Assembly: GCA_036013505.1 (NCBI GenBank)
Contig: CP107851.1
Location: forward strand, 5,234,001-5,298,000
DNA length: 64,000 nucleotides
Source of the DNA: Streptomyces sp. NBC_00510
GTDB taxonomy: Bacteria; Actinomycetota; Actinomycetes; Streptomycetales; Streptomycetaceae
Direction: 5' to 3'
In this document: positions 16,313-24,881 of the stretch, piece by piece
How positions within the stretch are numbered: position 1 is the first letter of the stretch
Layout: every line of letters starts with the position of its first letter
The notes under the pieces: generated by a model
Seen by the model: the letters and a program-made list of their open reading frames with translations, nothing else
Database searches by the model: none
Told to the model about the DNA's origin: nothing
Made by a program: the position numbers and the translations under genes

Positions 16313-17704
16313 TCATGCAACGGGTGCCGGGCTGTGAGCTCCGCTAGCGCCGTGGGTGAGTGCCTGTTCCGCCTGTGCGAGGCCGCGGATCGCCCGGGTC
16401 AGCTGACTCGGAGGGAGCGCGTACGGCAGTCGGATGTTCCGTTCGAAGGCGCCTCCGATCCCGAAACGCGGTCCGGCCGCGATGGTCACTCCGTAGTCGG
16501 GCGCGATGGCGGCCAGGCGTGAGCTGATGGGCTGGGGGAACGTCGCCCAGAGCGTCATGCCGCCGGCCGGCTGCGGGGCGTGGAGGCCCGGTAGGTGCTC
16601 GGCGAGTGCCTGCCGCAGTGCGTCGCGTTGCGACCTCAGTTGCCCGAGTGCACCGGGCCGCTGGGTCTGGTCCTCGTTCAGGAGGACGGCCGTGGCGAGT
16701 TGCTCGACGACGGGGGTGCCGAGATCCGTGGCGTGACGGGTCTGCTGGACGCGTTCCAGGAGGGCGGGCGTCGCACGGATCCAGCCGATGCGCAGGCCGC
16801 CCCAGATGCTCTTGGAAACCGAGCCGATGCTGATGGCGGTCGGCATGTGGAGCGCGAAGGGTTCCGGGCTCGGTCTGTCCAGGGCCAGGTCGGTCATGGT
16901 TTCGTCGATGACTGTGGGACAGGCGAGTCCGAGGCTCTGGCGGACGCTCGTGGGCATGCACAACCCTGTCGGATTGTGGAAGTCGGGTATCAGGTAGGCC
17001 AGGCTCGCGATGCGGCCCGCTGCCTGGAGTTGCGCGGTGTCCCAGCCCGAGGACGCCACACCGACGGGCAGAAGACGAGCGCGTACCTCGGTGAACGTGG
17101 CTATCGCGTGCGGGTAGGTCGGATGGTCGATCAGGACCTGGTCGCGTGGTGACAGGAGCGTTCGTGCCAGAAGGGCAAGCGCGTGCTGCGCGCCGTTGGT
17201 GATCAGGATGTGATCGGGCGCCGTGGGCAGGCCGCGCCGCCGGTACCAGTGGGCCACCGCTTCGCGCAGCTCCGCGGTGCCGTTCCGGTCGTAGCCGTGC
17301 CGCTCGAAGTGCCGTGGTAGCTGTTCGAGAGCGGCCGCGAACGCAGCGTGGAGGATCTCGACGGGCGCGGGTGGTGCGGCGAAGGACAGGTCGATGGTCG
17401 CCGAGTCCGTGCCGGCCCGGCGCTCGGGTGGCGTGTCGTCGGGGAGCCGCACGGTCGTCCTGGCGCGCGCCTGTGTGGCGAGGTATCCGTGCTCGACCAG
17501 AGTGCGGTATGCGGCGCCGACGGTGGTTCTGCTGGTGGAGAGGGCGGTGGCCAGGTCACGCTCGCTCGGCAGGGTCGAGCCGAGCGGGAGACGGCCGTCC
17601 AGGACCAGCAGCCGCAGCCTGTCGGAGAGGCGCTGATGCGCCGGACCAGGCCCTTCCTGCCAGGTCCCCAGCATGCGTGCCACCACGTGCGAAGTAACTT
17701 TCAC
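16313..17704 (-). CDS. MocR-family PLP-binding transcriptional regulator (YczR-like)
   Basis: A 463-residue fusion of a GntR winged helix (about 20-90: QRLSDRLRLLVLDGRLPLGSTLPSERDLATAL) and a class-I aminotransferase domain (about 105-455). PLP-site residues are present: NGAQHAL, DFHNPTG (241-247), DETM (Asp267) and the Schiff-base Lys298 in SVSKSIWGG, then GLRIGW. MocR proteins sense PLP or an amino compound and regulate a neighbouring gene. Here the divergent gene is YczE-like, the classical partner of YczR. That partner is truncated in this genome, so the regulator may now have lost its target. Confidence 0.92.
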   Translation of the reverse strand: MKVTSHVVARMLGTWQEGPGPAHQRLSDRLRLLVLDGRLPLGSTLPSERDLATALSTSRTTVGAAYRTLVEHGYLATQARARTTVRLPDDTPPERRAGTDSATIDLSFAAPPAPVEILHAAFAAALEQLPRHFERHGYDRNGTAELREAVAHWYRRRGLPTAPDHILITNGAQHALALLARTLLSPRDQVLIDHPTYPHAIATFTEVRARLLPVGVASSGWDTAQLQAAGRIASLAYLIPDFHNPTGLCMPTSVRQSLGLACPTVIDETMTDLALDRPSPEPFALHMPTAISIGSVSKSIWGGLRIGWIRATPALLERVQQTRHATDLGTPVVEQLATAVLLNEDQTQRPGALGQLRSQRDALRQALAEHLPGLHAPQPAGGMTLWATFPQPISSRLAAIAPDYGVTIAAGPRFGIGGAFERNIRLPYALPPSQLTRAIRGLAQAEQALTHGASGAHSPAPVA

Positions 17705-17706
17705 CC

Positions 17707-17728
17707 AGCCAGCCTAACCAATCTGGCT
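17707..17728. promoter_or_regulatory. Inverted repeat in the MocR/YczE divergent promoter
   Basis: AGCCAG (17707-17712) and CTGGCT (17723-17728) form arms 10 bases apart in the 61-bp gap between the divergent starts. Half-sites related to ATCTGG and ATCCAG recur just after. It is a candidate MocR binding region. Confidence 0.4.
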
Positions 17729-17765
17729 ATGGAATCCAGGTCCAGATGCCCCACAGGCTTGCGTC

Positions 17766-18380
17766 ATGGCACCTCCCGCTTCCGCTGCGCACACCTCCGT
17801 CCCGGCCGGTCACGACCAGCTCGCCCTGACCCGTATGAACGCCTTTGCCCAAGTTCGGGCGGGCCGAAAGGCGCGTCGTATCCCCCAGCTTCTGGTCGGC
17901 TTGGTGGGGTACGGGGCCGCCGTGATGACGCTCGTCCAGTCCGGACTGGGAGCTGCCAGCTGGAACGTGCTCACGGAGGGCACCGCCAAGTCCCTCGGCA
18001 TCTCTTTCGGCTGGACGACCAACCTGATCTCTCTGCTTGTCCTTCTCCTGTGGATTCCCCTGCGGGAACTGCCCGGCCTCGGCACGCTCCTCAACGTCGC
18101 CATCGTCGGCTTCGCCGCAGATGCCACCGCCACCGTGCTCCCCCACCCCCAGGGGACACCTGCCGCGATCGGATACCTCGTCCTCGGCCTCTTCGCACTG
18201 GCCTTCTTCGACGCGCTCTACCTCGGCGCACAGTTCGGAGCGGGCCCCCGCGACGGCATCATGACCGGGCTCGTCCGGCTCACCCGCCTCCCCATCGCGG
18301 CGGTGCGCACCGGCATCGAGATGTCGTCACCCGTACGCCCTCGGGGCAGCTCTTCTTCTACTCGGGAATCGCAGGCGTGA
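17766..18380 (+). pseudogene. YczE-like membrane protein gene with its 3' end replaced
   Basis: Residues 1-185 read as a YczE/YitT-type membrane protein: four to five helices (LVGLVGYGAAVMTLVQSGLG, NLISLLVLLLWIPL, GTLLNVAIVGFAADATATVL, AIGYLVLGLFALAFFDALYLG) and the family motif GAGPRDGIMTGL. After AAVRTGIE (about base 18318) the sequence changes abruptly: the remaining 19 codons are simply another frame of an FG-GAP gene. YczE proteins normally have another helix here. The gene is therefore a 3'-truncated fusion. The message may still be made, but the product lacks its last helix. A later Met at 17838 is an alternative start. Confidence 0.75.
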
Positions 18381-19387
18381 CGCCGGCGTTCAAGCCGCCC
18401 GCCGCGCTCGGCTCCGGTTGGGGCGTGTACAACCAGATCGCCGGCGGCGACGACTTGGACGGTGACGGCAACGGCGACCTCGTGACCAGAACGGTCGACG
18501 GGGCGGTCTACATCTACAAGGGGCTCGGCCAGGGCCGTTTCGCGCAGCGGACCCAGGGCATATGGAGAAGCGGTTGGCAGGAGGCCGATGTGATCTTCGG
18601 CGCCGGCGGAAATCCCGCCTACGGCAAGTCCCGTATCCAGGCTCTCGGCACCGACGGCAAGCTCTACACGTACCAGTCGCTCGGCAACGGCTTGCTGGCT
18701 CCGCGTCGTCAGGCGCCTTCGCCCCACTACTGCAACGTCGCTTCGGGCGTCGGCACGAAGATGTTCACCCTCGCCTCCGACGTCGCCCTCGACAACCGCC
18801 CCGAGATGCTCGCGGTGTGCAACGACGGCGTGCTGACCGGCGGATCGGAGGGCCAGTACAGCATCGGCAAGGGGTGGGGTATCTACAACGCGCTGGTCGG
18901 CCCCGGAGACCTCACCGGCGATGGCAAGGGCGACCTGCTCGCACGGGATAAATCCGGCTATCTCTACCTCTACCGAAGCACCACCTCGCAGTTCCCCCCG
19001 TCCGTCCCGGCCTTCGCCTCCCGGGTCAAGGTCGGCACGGGCTGGGGCGTCTACGACCGGATCGTCGGCGCGGGTGACTACACCGGTGACGGGCGGGCCG
19101 ACATCGTCGCCCGCACGCCGGCGGGAGATCTGTACCTGTACGCCGGGACGGGCAGCACCTCCGCCCCGTTCAAGCCCCGCCTCAAGGTGGGCTACGGCTG
19201 GCAGATCTACAGCAAGCTCGCAGCGATCGGGGACGTGGACGGTGACGGCAGAGGCGATCTCCTCGCAGCCGACCGCAGCGGCAACCTCTACCGCTACTCC
19301 TCGACCGGTGCCGCCACGGGGTCCGGGGCCTTCCGCGCCCGAGTCCGGATCGGCGGCGGCTGGAACATTTACCGCGAACTCCAGTGA
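18319..19387 (+). pseudogene. 5'-truncated FG-GAP/VCBS repeat gene fused behind yczE-like gene
   Basis: From about 18319 the frame +2 relative to the YczE-like gene encodes about 355 residues of FG-GAP/VCBS units: DVVTRTPSGQLFFYSG, GGDDLDGDGNGDLVTRT, GPGDLTGDGKGDLLARDKSG, GAGDYTGDGRADIVART and IGDVDGDGRGDLLAADRSG, ending GGGWNIYRELQ. The calcium loops are intact and the natural stop is kept. There is no signal peptide, ribosome site or start codon in frame near the junction. An exported protein cannot be made from this, so it is the 3' end of a once-complete secreted protein. Confidence 0.8.
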
Positions 19388-19395
19388 GGTTGGCG

Positions 19396-19467
19396 CGATC
19401 TTTGGTCCGTGGCCTGCCTGGTCCTGCTCGGCGTCGGGTCCCGGACCGGCGAGGTGGCCAAAGATCG
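19396..19467. repeat. Inverted repeat CGATCTTTGG...CCAAAGATCG
   Basis: Ten-base perfect arms at 19396-19405 and 19458-19467 with a GC-rich interior, directly after the FG-GAP remnant. It may be its terminator or the edge of an inserted element. The 27-kb region has a comparable hairpin in the same position relative to the shared 95-bp repeat. Confidence 0.5.
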
Positions 19468-19473
19468 TGTCGG

Positions 19474-19561
19474 CGCCGGCCCCGGCCACCGCGGCTCTCA
19501 CCTCATGCCACGGGCCTACCCTTGCCGGCCGCGCGCCCGGCGGAGCGTGAGCGACGCCGGG
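19474..19561 (+). repeat. Dispersed repeat, copy A (ends in 35-bp palindromic element)
   Basis: The stretch resembles 27136-27233 along its length. Its last 35 bases (19527-19561, beginning GGCCGCGCGCCCGGCG and ending CGACGCCGGG) are identical to 27199-27233 and 56841-56875. The element can fold through CCCGGCG/CGCCGGG. It has stops in the reading frames of the neighbouring integrase remnants, so it behaves as a DNA-level repeat, not a shared protein tail. Confidence 0.8.
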
Positions 19562-19629
19562 TGCCGATGAGGTGGGGAGACCTGTAACAGCCCTGCTGGC
19601 GCGGTGGGTTGCGCCCCTAGGATTCGGGC

Positions 19630-20034
19630 GTGGGGAAACCGGGGTGGATTGTCGTAGGTGTTGTTGCGTCCAGCGCGTTCTGCTGGGGGATCGCCGGGGC
19701 CATCGACATGGGTCTCGATCGATCGTTCAGGCACGGGCGCTCTTACTACAGCTTTTCTGAGGGCGGGGGTTGGTATGAGTTCGCGTGGTTCGCCGGCTTC
19801 ATCGCCGTGCTCGCCTGCGTGTACGAGCCGGCCCACCTACCTGACTGGAAGCCGCTCCTCAGTTTGACTGTGGGATGCGGCGTCGGTGTGGCCGCGGTAC
19901 TGCTCATGGGCCGGGAGGACAGGCATTGGATTGGCGCTTTTGCGCTGGCGCTGGCTGGTGTCGTGATCCCTCTGACGGGTCTGTGGTGGCACCGGACCCG
20001 GCGAGTGCGATTGAGAAAAGCCGAGTCGGCCTGA
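19630..20034 (+). CDS. Small membrane protein, unrecognised
   Basis: A 134-residue protein starting at GTG 19630 (MGKPGWIVVGVV) with four hydrophobic helices: WIVVGVVASSAFCWGIAGA, FAWFAGFIAVLACVY, LLSLTVGCGVGVAAVLLM and WIGAFALALAGVVIPLTGLWW, and a basic C-terminal tail. No domain recognised. Codon use is less extreme than in core neighbours and it lies in the scarred accessory stretch between two copies of mobile-element sequence, so acquisition by transfer is likely. Confidence 0.6.
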   Translation: MGKPGWIVVGVVASSAFCWGIAGAIDMGLDRSFRHGRSYYSFSEGGGWYEFAWFAGFIAVLACVYEPAHLPDWKPLLSLTVGCGVGVAAVLLMGREDRHWIGAFALALAGVVIPLTGLWWHRTRRVRLRKAESA

Positions 20035-20071
20035 CACCGCGCGCCGGAGCCGATCGAGCGGCCCGATCCCC

Positions 20072-20230
20072 GGCCAGTCCTCCGAGCGTGCGGCGCTGAT
20101 CTACCAGCACTCGACGCTGGAGTGGCAGAAGGAGATCGCCGCTGCGCTCGATGTTCGGGTGCGGGCTGACCGCAAATCAATCGACGGGCACCACGACGGC
20201 CCATCGGTCAGGCAACGGGCACGGGAGGGA
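20072..20230 (+). pseudogene. 3' end of a tyrosine integrase (copy A)
   Basis: These 159 bases line up without gaps with 27496-27654 (about 18 differences by eye) and encode GQSSERAALIYQHSTLEWQKEI...RADRKSIDGH. This is the last 50 or so residues of a phage-type tyrosine recombinase, including the active-site Tyr in IYQHST. The rest of the gene is absent, the first base of homology is abrupt (GGCCAG at 20072), and the stop codon is lost (REGW instead of REG-stop). Confidence 0.85.
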
Positions 20231-20390
20231 TGGAGAGGTCTGGCAAGTCCACCAGAGACGGTCATGGCCTCGATCGACGGTAGCCCTCTACCTCGGGATC
20301 AGGCGGCCCCTGCAAGTCCAGGTCGAGGCGCATGGCTTCGCGGAGTTCCGCATTCGCTGGCCACAGGTTGGCCGCAGTACTTCTGGAGAG

Positions 20391-20444
20391 CCTCGCTTCA
20401 GGCGGCTGCCGGCCGTCCTCCCCCACACGCTTTCCAACTGTCCG
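20391..20444 (+). repeat. 54-bp diverged direct repeat, copy 1
   Basis: Starts CCTCGCTTCA and ends CCAACTGTCCG; aligns without gaps with 21093-21146 at roughly 88 percent by eye. Weaker similarity continues on the right (ACGGGGTGCGCG versus ACGGGGCGCGC), so the original duplication was probably longer. Confidence 0.7.
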
Positions 20445-20611
20445 CATGACCGTACGGGGGCGTCCGTGGAGGTGCTCGCGGCGGTTAGACGGGGTGCGCG
20501 TACAGCCGCGAACGGTGGCGGCCCTGAGGGTGCACCCGACGGTGGTTCCGCCCCCGAAGCGTCAAGGGCCCCGGATCTCTCCGGGGCAACGAGGGTCGGG
20601 CAGCATGACGA

Positions 20612-20640
20612 AGGGCCCCGCTGACGATCAGCGGGGCCCT
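20612..20640. terminator. Perfect hairpin terminator
   Basis: A 13-bp stem (AGGGCCCCGCTGA and its complement) around a 3-base loop. No intact gene precedes it; it may have served the lost integrase or another deleted gene. Confidence 0.75.
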
Positions 20641-21092
20641 CGTTTGCCGAAGCGGCCCACACGCAGATGCCCTGCGCTGGCGGTACGAGGAGTGGCTGAG
20701 AAGGTCTGGTCTGGCAGTTCTGCCGTCGCACAATCGGCAGAGCCGATTTCAACCCCCTGATCCGTAGGCGCGTGCCTGACCGAAGTCAGGTTGACGTAGC
20801 CGTGCTGGCAGTGCCCACGCGCAGCCGTGCGTGCTGGCGAAGGTCCAGGCACGTCCGAGGCCGTACGCACACGTTGATGTCAACCACTGATGTCACGACA
20901 GGCTTGGCCGCTTCGTCCCGAACGGGATTGCCGCTCCCTTTGGCCTCTGTATCCGCGCGGCTGACCTGCACGCAAGGTTGTGACGCGTCCACCACCGTCC
21001 AAGGCTGACCACTGGAGGCCGACTCGTATGGCCCCCCGTTTGGCCCCCCAGGGCACTACACGGCGGTTTTCAAGACCAGTACCCCTGAAGAC

Positions 21093-21146
21093 CCTCGCTT
21101 CAGACAGCTGCCGGCTGTCCTCTCCCACACGCTTTCGAACTGTCCG
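21093..21146 (+). repeat. 54-bp diverged direct repeat, copy 2
   Basis: Partner of 20391-20444, 702 bp downstream in the same orientation. Confidence 0.7.
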
Positions 21147-21502
21147 CCACCCCGGTCGGCGGCGTTCGCAGATGTTCGCGTCACGGCTCAAACGGGGCGC
21201 GCAGTACGGAGGCGAATGGTGGCGACCGTTGGCGCACTCGACAAAGACCAGGACAACGAGCGGTGCAGGACGGAGCGGGGGAGACAGGCACAGGCTCGGC
21301 AGCCGAGAGAGCCCCGCCCTGTTGTGCCGAGGTCTGCGCTAGTGCGGCCAGGCACAGGACTCTGGCACGGCACTGCAGTACTTCAGGCACCACCGACGTG
21401 CGCGGCTGTTGGCGTACTGGACCAACGGATCCCTGCTGGTGGACGCGATTGGGACGCGTGCGATGATGCGCGCCTCTGACGTTCGAAAGGAACCCCGGCG
21501 CC

Positions 21503-24481
21503 ATGCCATCGCGCAAGTGTCATCAGCTCGCCATCGTGGCCGTCACCGGTGCACTGCTGCTGCCGCAGGCCGTCGCCCTGGCGCCCACCACAGCCGCAGC
21601 GGCGACTGTGACGAACGTGGCGGCATCACTGCCCGCCCGGGCGAGCTCCGTGCCGCCGGCGGACCAGATATCCGGTTCCGGGCAGGTGGTGGTCTGGAGC
21701 CAGCAGACCTCTGCCGACGCCCGGCCCCATGGTTGGCTCGCGACGCGGGGAGGCACCCCCCAGGATCTCGGGCCGCTCGCCGACACCGCCGACACCGTGC
21801 AGGTCGCCCCGGTGTCCGTGCAGAACGGCGTGGTGGCTGTCGCCACCTCGACAAACCCCAATGGCGCCCTGGCCGACCACGTCACGCTCCGCCATCTGGA
21901 CTCCGGAGCCGAAAGCACGCTCTCCGTCGACTATGACCGGTCCGGGGAAGGCACCGAGCACTACCGCGGGCAGGCCGGTGACGGCGTCCTCGTCGAGCAG
22001 AACTACCTGCAGGACTCGGCCTATCGCGCACGCCTGCTGCTGCGTACTCCTGGCAACGAGGACCGGACGCTGCTCTCCGATGACTCGCAGTACGAGGTCC
22101 TCGCCTCGGATGCGAACGGCGCCCTGGTGCTGAGGAAGAACGCCAGCTGGCAGTACGTCGTGGTGTATGTCGACTTCGCAACCTCCGCCGTGGTCACCGT
22201 CGACCAGCCCGCGTCCCAGGTGCTGCCGCAGGGCCTGGAGTTCACCCCCAGCCGGGTGGGGTTCGTCGACGGCACTGTCCTGACGGAGTGGCAGCGGTCA
22301 GCGCCGGACGACGGCCCGTCCACCGTCACCCTGCCGGTCGACGGAGTCCGCTGGATCAGCGACGACACCCTCGCCTGGTACAGCTGGAGCCCGACGGACG
22401 GCGGCAACGAACTGTTCGCCATGTCCCGGGACGGCTCCACGCCGGCCGCAGATCTCGGCGGGACCTTCACCTCCATGTCGGTGGGCGACGACGGCCGGAT
22501 GCGGGTGTCGCTCTATCGGCCGGACACCGACGCCCGGATCCAGACTCTCGTCGCCGGACGGGTGTCCACGGCCGCGGGCGATGCCACCACGATCCCTGCC
22601 GGTCCGGCCCGGCTGGATGCCATGGCGCTCTCCGGCGGCACCCTCTACACCAGCGACGACTCCTCCCGACGGGACGGCGTCCTGCTCGCCAGCAACCTCT
22701 CGGTGGGTGCGGCCGGCGCCTCGGCGAGCAGCCCGTCGCGGGTGCTGGCCTACTCCTCCGGGCTCGTGCACTCCACGCTGGCCTCCGCAGGCGGCCGGGT
22801 TCTGACCGATCAGGGCAGTGGCTACGAGGTCTACCAGGACGGCAAGCGGGTCAGTGCCGCCCTCCCGCACACCGCATACGCCCAGGTGGTGGACTTCGAC
22901 GGCCAGTACGTTCTGTCCAACGACCCGGCCTCCAGCGCCGGACCTCTGCTGCAGACCGTCAGCAGCGGTGCGAGCAGGCATGTGCCGGGCGGCTCCGCCC
23001 TCGACGGAGGCGCCCTCTACACCTCCGCCTCCAACGCCAATGGCTCCGGTTGGTCCATCCGGCGCACCGACCTGGCCACCGGCACGGTGAGCACTGTCGC
23101 CACGGTGGACTGTCAACCCGGTGACCTGCAGGTACGGGGCTCCTGGATCCTGGCGACGCCCTGCGGGACTCCCTTCACCAGCAGTCTTCTGCTCAAGGCC
23201 GGAAGTACGTTCCGCATGAGCGTGGACGCATCGGTGCAGGTCCCGATCCTGGGTACGAACGTCTTGTACACCTTCGGCAGGACCGACGGTGTCATTCAGG
23301 CCACGCTGAGCGCGCAGGTCCTAGGAGTGGCGGGAGCCACGGCCCGCCCCCTGTTCGTCCTGCCGGACCGACTCACCAGTGTCTCCGCCGACCGGTGGGC
23401 GGTGGACCGCGATGCGCCGTGGGCTGCCTGGATGAGCACCGACGGGGTCACCCACGTGGTGTGGGCAGGCGCGCCGACCCGCAGCAGTGCTTTCGCCCCG
23501 ACCGGCTTCAGCCCCAATGGCGACGGCTCGGCCGACACCTGGAACCCGGCATGGTGGTACAACCGGCCGGTCACGTGGACGCTCACCCTGAAAGCCGGCA
23601 CCACGCTGGTGCGTTCCCTGAGCGGGACGGCGTCGGACGGTCTGGTGAAGCCGGTCTGGACCGGCACCACCGACTCGGGCGCCAAGGCGGCCGAGGGCTC
23701 TTACACCTGGACGCTCACGGCCAAGGACACGGTGACCAGCGTTCCGGCTACCACGTTCACCGGCACCGTGGTGCTGCGCCGGAAGGTTCCCACTGCGTCG
23801 ATCAAGGCGCCGACCGTGGCCGCTACCGCTTCGACGACCGCGCAGGTTCCGGTCACCTGGTCGGCGACGACTCCTGGTGTGAAGTCCTACGACGTCGCCT
23901 GGAAGGTTGCCAGCCGCAGCACCACGGGTGTGTGGAAGCTGGGGCCGCTGCAGACCTGGCGCACCGGCACGACCACGACGTCGGCGGTCTTCGGCAAGTC
24001 CGGCAGCCCGGTCAAGCCGGTCGCCGGTCGGACCTACCGCTTCTACGTCCGCGCCCACGACGCCGCTGGTCAGACCGGCCCGTGGAGCCCTGCGGCACTT
24101 AGTGGCATCCCGGTCGACGACCGCTCGTCGGCACTGCTCTACAAGGGCACATGGAAGTCGGTCACGGCAGCCTCTGCCTGGGCTGGAACCGAGCGCACCT
24201 CCGCGACCACGGGCGCCTACGTCTCCTTCTCGGCCGACGGCACTCAGCTGCGTATCGTGGCGACCCGGAAGGCCGACGGCGGCCGCTTCGCGGTCGTCGT
24301 GGACGGCACGTCCGTGGGCACGGTGAACACCTACGCAGCCAAGACCGCCTATCGACAGGTCGTCTTCGCTTGCACCCTCGGTTCCACGATCAAGACGCAC
24401 AAGGTCCAGCTGCGCGTCCTTTCAGGCAGCGCCTCTGGCCGGTCCACCGTACATCTCGACGCCGTCATGATCACCCGCTGA
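21503..24481 (+). CDS. Large secreted propeller/Ig/FN3 protein
   Basis: A 992-residue exported protein. A signal peptide (about 1-34, ending TTAAAATV) precedes a long beta-propeller-like region (about 50-640) in which strand blocks such as QISGSGQVVVWSQQ and VSADRWAVDRDAPWAAWM recur. Next comes a FlgD-type Ig domain opened by GFSPNGDGSADTWNP (about 670-760), an FN3-like domain (about 775-870) and a C-terminal jelly-roll-like domain (SALLYKGTWKSV...STVHLDAVMITR). The order resembles the 13696-15948 protein minus its VCBS repeats. No catalytic residues are evident. An extracellular recognition or matrix role is inferred. A clear terminator follows, and it lies within the accessory stretch. Confidence 0.83.
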   Translation: MPSRKCHQLAIVAVTGALLLPQAVALAPTTAAAATVTNVAASLPARASSVPPADQISGSGQVVVWSQQTSADARPHGWLATRGGTPQDLGPLADTADTVQVAPVSVQNGVVAVATSTNPNGALADHVTLRHLDSGAESTLSVDYDRSGEGTEHYRGQAGDGVLVEQNYLQDSAYRARLLLRTPGNEDRTLLSDDSQYEVLASDANGALVLRKNASWQYVVVYVDFATSAVVTVDQPASQVLPQGLEFTPSRVGFVDGTVLTEWQRSAPDDGPSTVTLPVDGVRWISDDTLAWYSWSPTDGGNELFAMSRDGSTPAADLGGTFTSMSVGDDGRMRVSLYRPDTDARIQTLVAGRVSTAAGDATTIPAGPARLDAMALSGGTLYTSDDSSRRDGVLLASNLSVGAAGASASSPSRVLAYSSGLVHSTLASAGGRVLTDQGSGYEVYQDGKRVSAALPHTAYAQVVDFDGQYVLSNDPASSAGPLLQTVSSGASRHVPGGSALDGGALYTSASNANGSGWSIRRTDLATGTVSTVATVDCQPGDLQVRGSWILATPCGTPFTSSLLLKAGSTFRMSVDASVQVPILGTNVLYTFGRTDGVIQATLSAQVLGVAGATARPLFVLPDRLTSVSADRWAVDRDAPWAAWMSTDGVTHVVWAGAPTRSSAFAPTGFSPNGDGSADTWNPAWWYNRPVTWTLTLKAGTTLVRSLSGTASDGLVKPVWTGTTDSGAKAAEGSYTWTLTAKDTVTSVPATTFTGTVVLRRKVPTASIKAPTVAATASTTAQVPVTWSATTPGVKSYDVAWKVASRSTTGVWKLGPLQTWRTGTTTTSAVFGKSGSPVKPVAGRTYRFYVRAHDAAGQTGPWSPAALSGIPVDDRSSALLYKGTWKSVTAASAWAGTERTSATTGAYVSFSADGTQLRIVATRKADGGRFAVVVDGTSVGTVNTYAAKTAYRQVVFACTLGSTIKTHKVQLRVLSGSASGRSTVHLDAVMITR

Positions 24482-24624
24482 ACCACCCGGCGCCCAGCTG
24501 CGGGAGAGCCTGACAGACCGCCTTCCCACAGCTGGGCCCGCCAGGATCCGGCGAGACAAGCCCAGGGTCCTGTGACCTGCTCCGCGGCTCGGCCGCCGTC
24601 AGACTGCGGTCAACCGGGCACGGA

Positions 24625-24658
24625 AAAGCCCCGTGCGAGCTCACTCGCCCGGGGCTTT
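24625..24658 (+). terminator. Terminator of the large secreted-protein gene
   Basis: AAAGCCCCG (24625-24633) pairs with CGGGGCTTT (24650-24658); an inner GCGAG/CTCGC stem stabilises the top. It lies about 145 bases after the stop. Confidence 0.85.
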
Positions 24659-24792
24659 GTGCTGGTCAGCACTGGTGGCCATGGCCGAAGCCGAACCGGC
24701 GACCTCGTTGGCGTACCCCGCGGGCCAGCGGTTGCTCCCCGTGGCGTCCGCCGGGGCGCGGCCGGCGTGCTGCTTTCTCTTGACCGCCATGT

Positions 24793-24809
24793 ACTTTGCA
24801 TTGCAAAGT
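24793..24809. promoter_or_regulatory. 17-bp perfect palindromic operator
   Basis: ACTTTGCATTGCAAAGT is a perfect 8+1+8 inverted repeat lying 73 bases before the start of a membrane protein/regulator operon, with a -35-like TTGACC at 24780-24785. It is AT-rich for this genome, which marks it as selected. The likely ligand is the winged-helix protein encoded at 25712-26086. Confidence 0.65.
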
Positions 24810-24881
24810 TAGGGGATGGTGGATGGCCATCCAGCAATCCGCTTTCCAGAGCTGTCGAAGCGTGATCACCGGGGGGACATC

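Larger units (their letters stand above)
20231..21480. other. Gene-poor degenerate stretch
   Basis: About 1.25 kb without a convincing gene. It contains a pair of diverged repeats (20391-20444 and 21093-21146), one strong terminator hairpin (20612-20640) and phrases typical of integration scars (GGCCCCCCGTTTGGCCCCCC near 21032). Short open frames here lack codon bias and ribosome sites. Confidence 0.6.
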
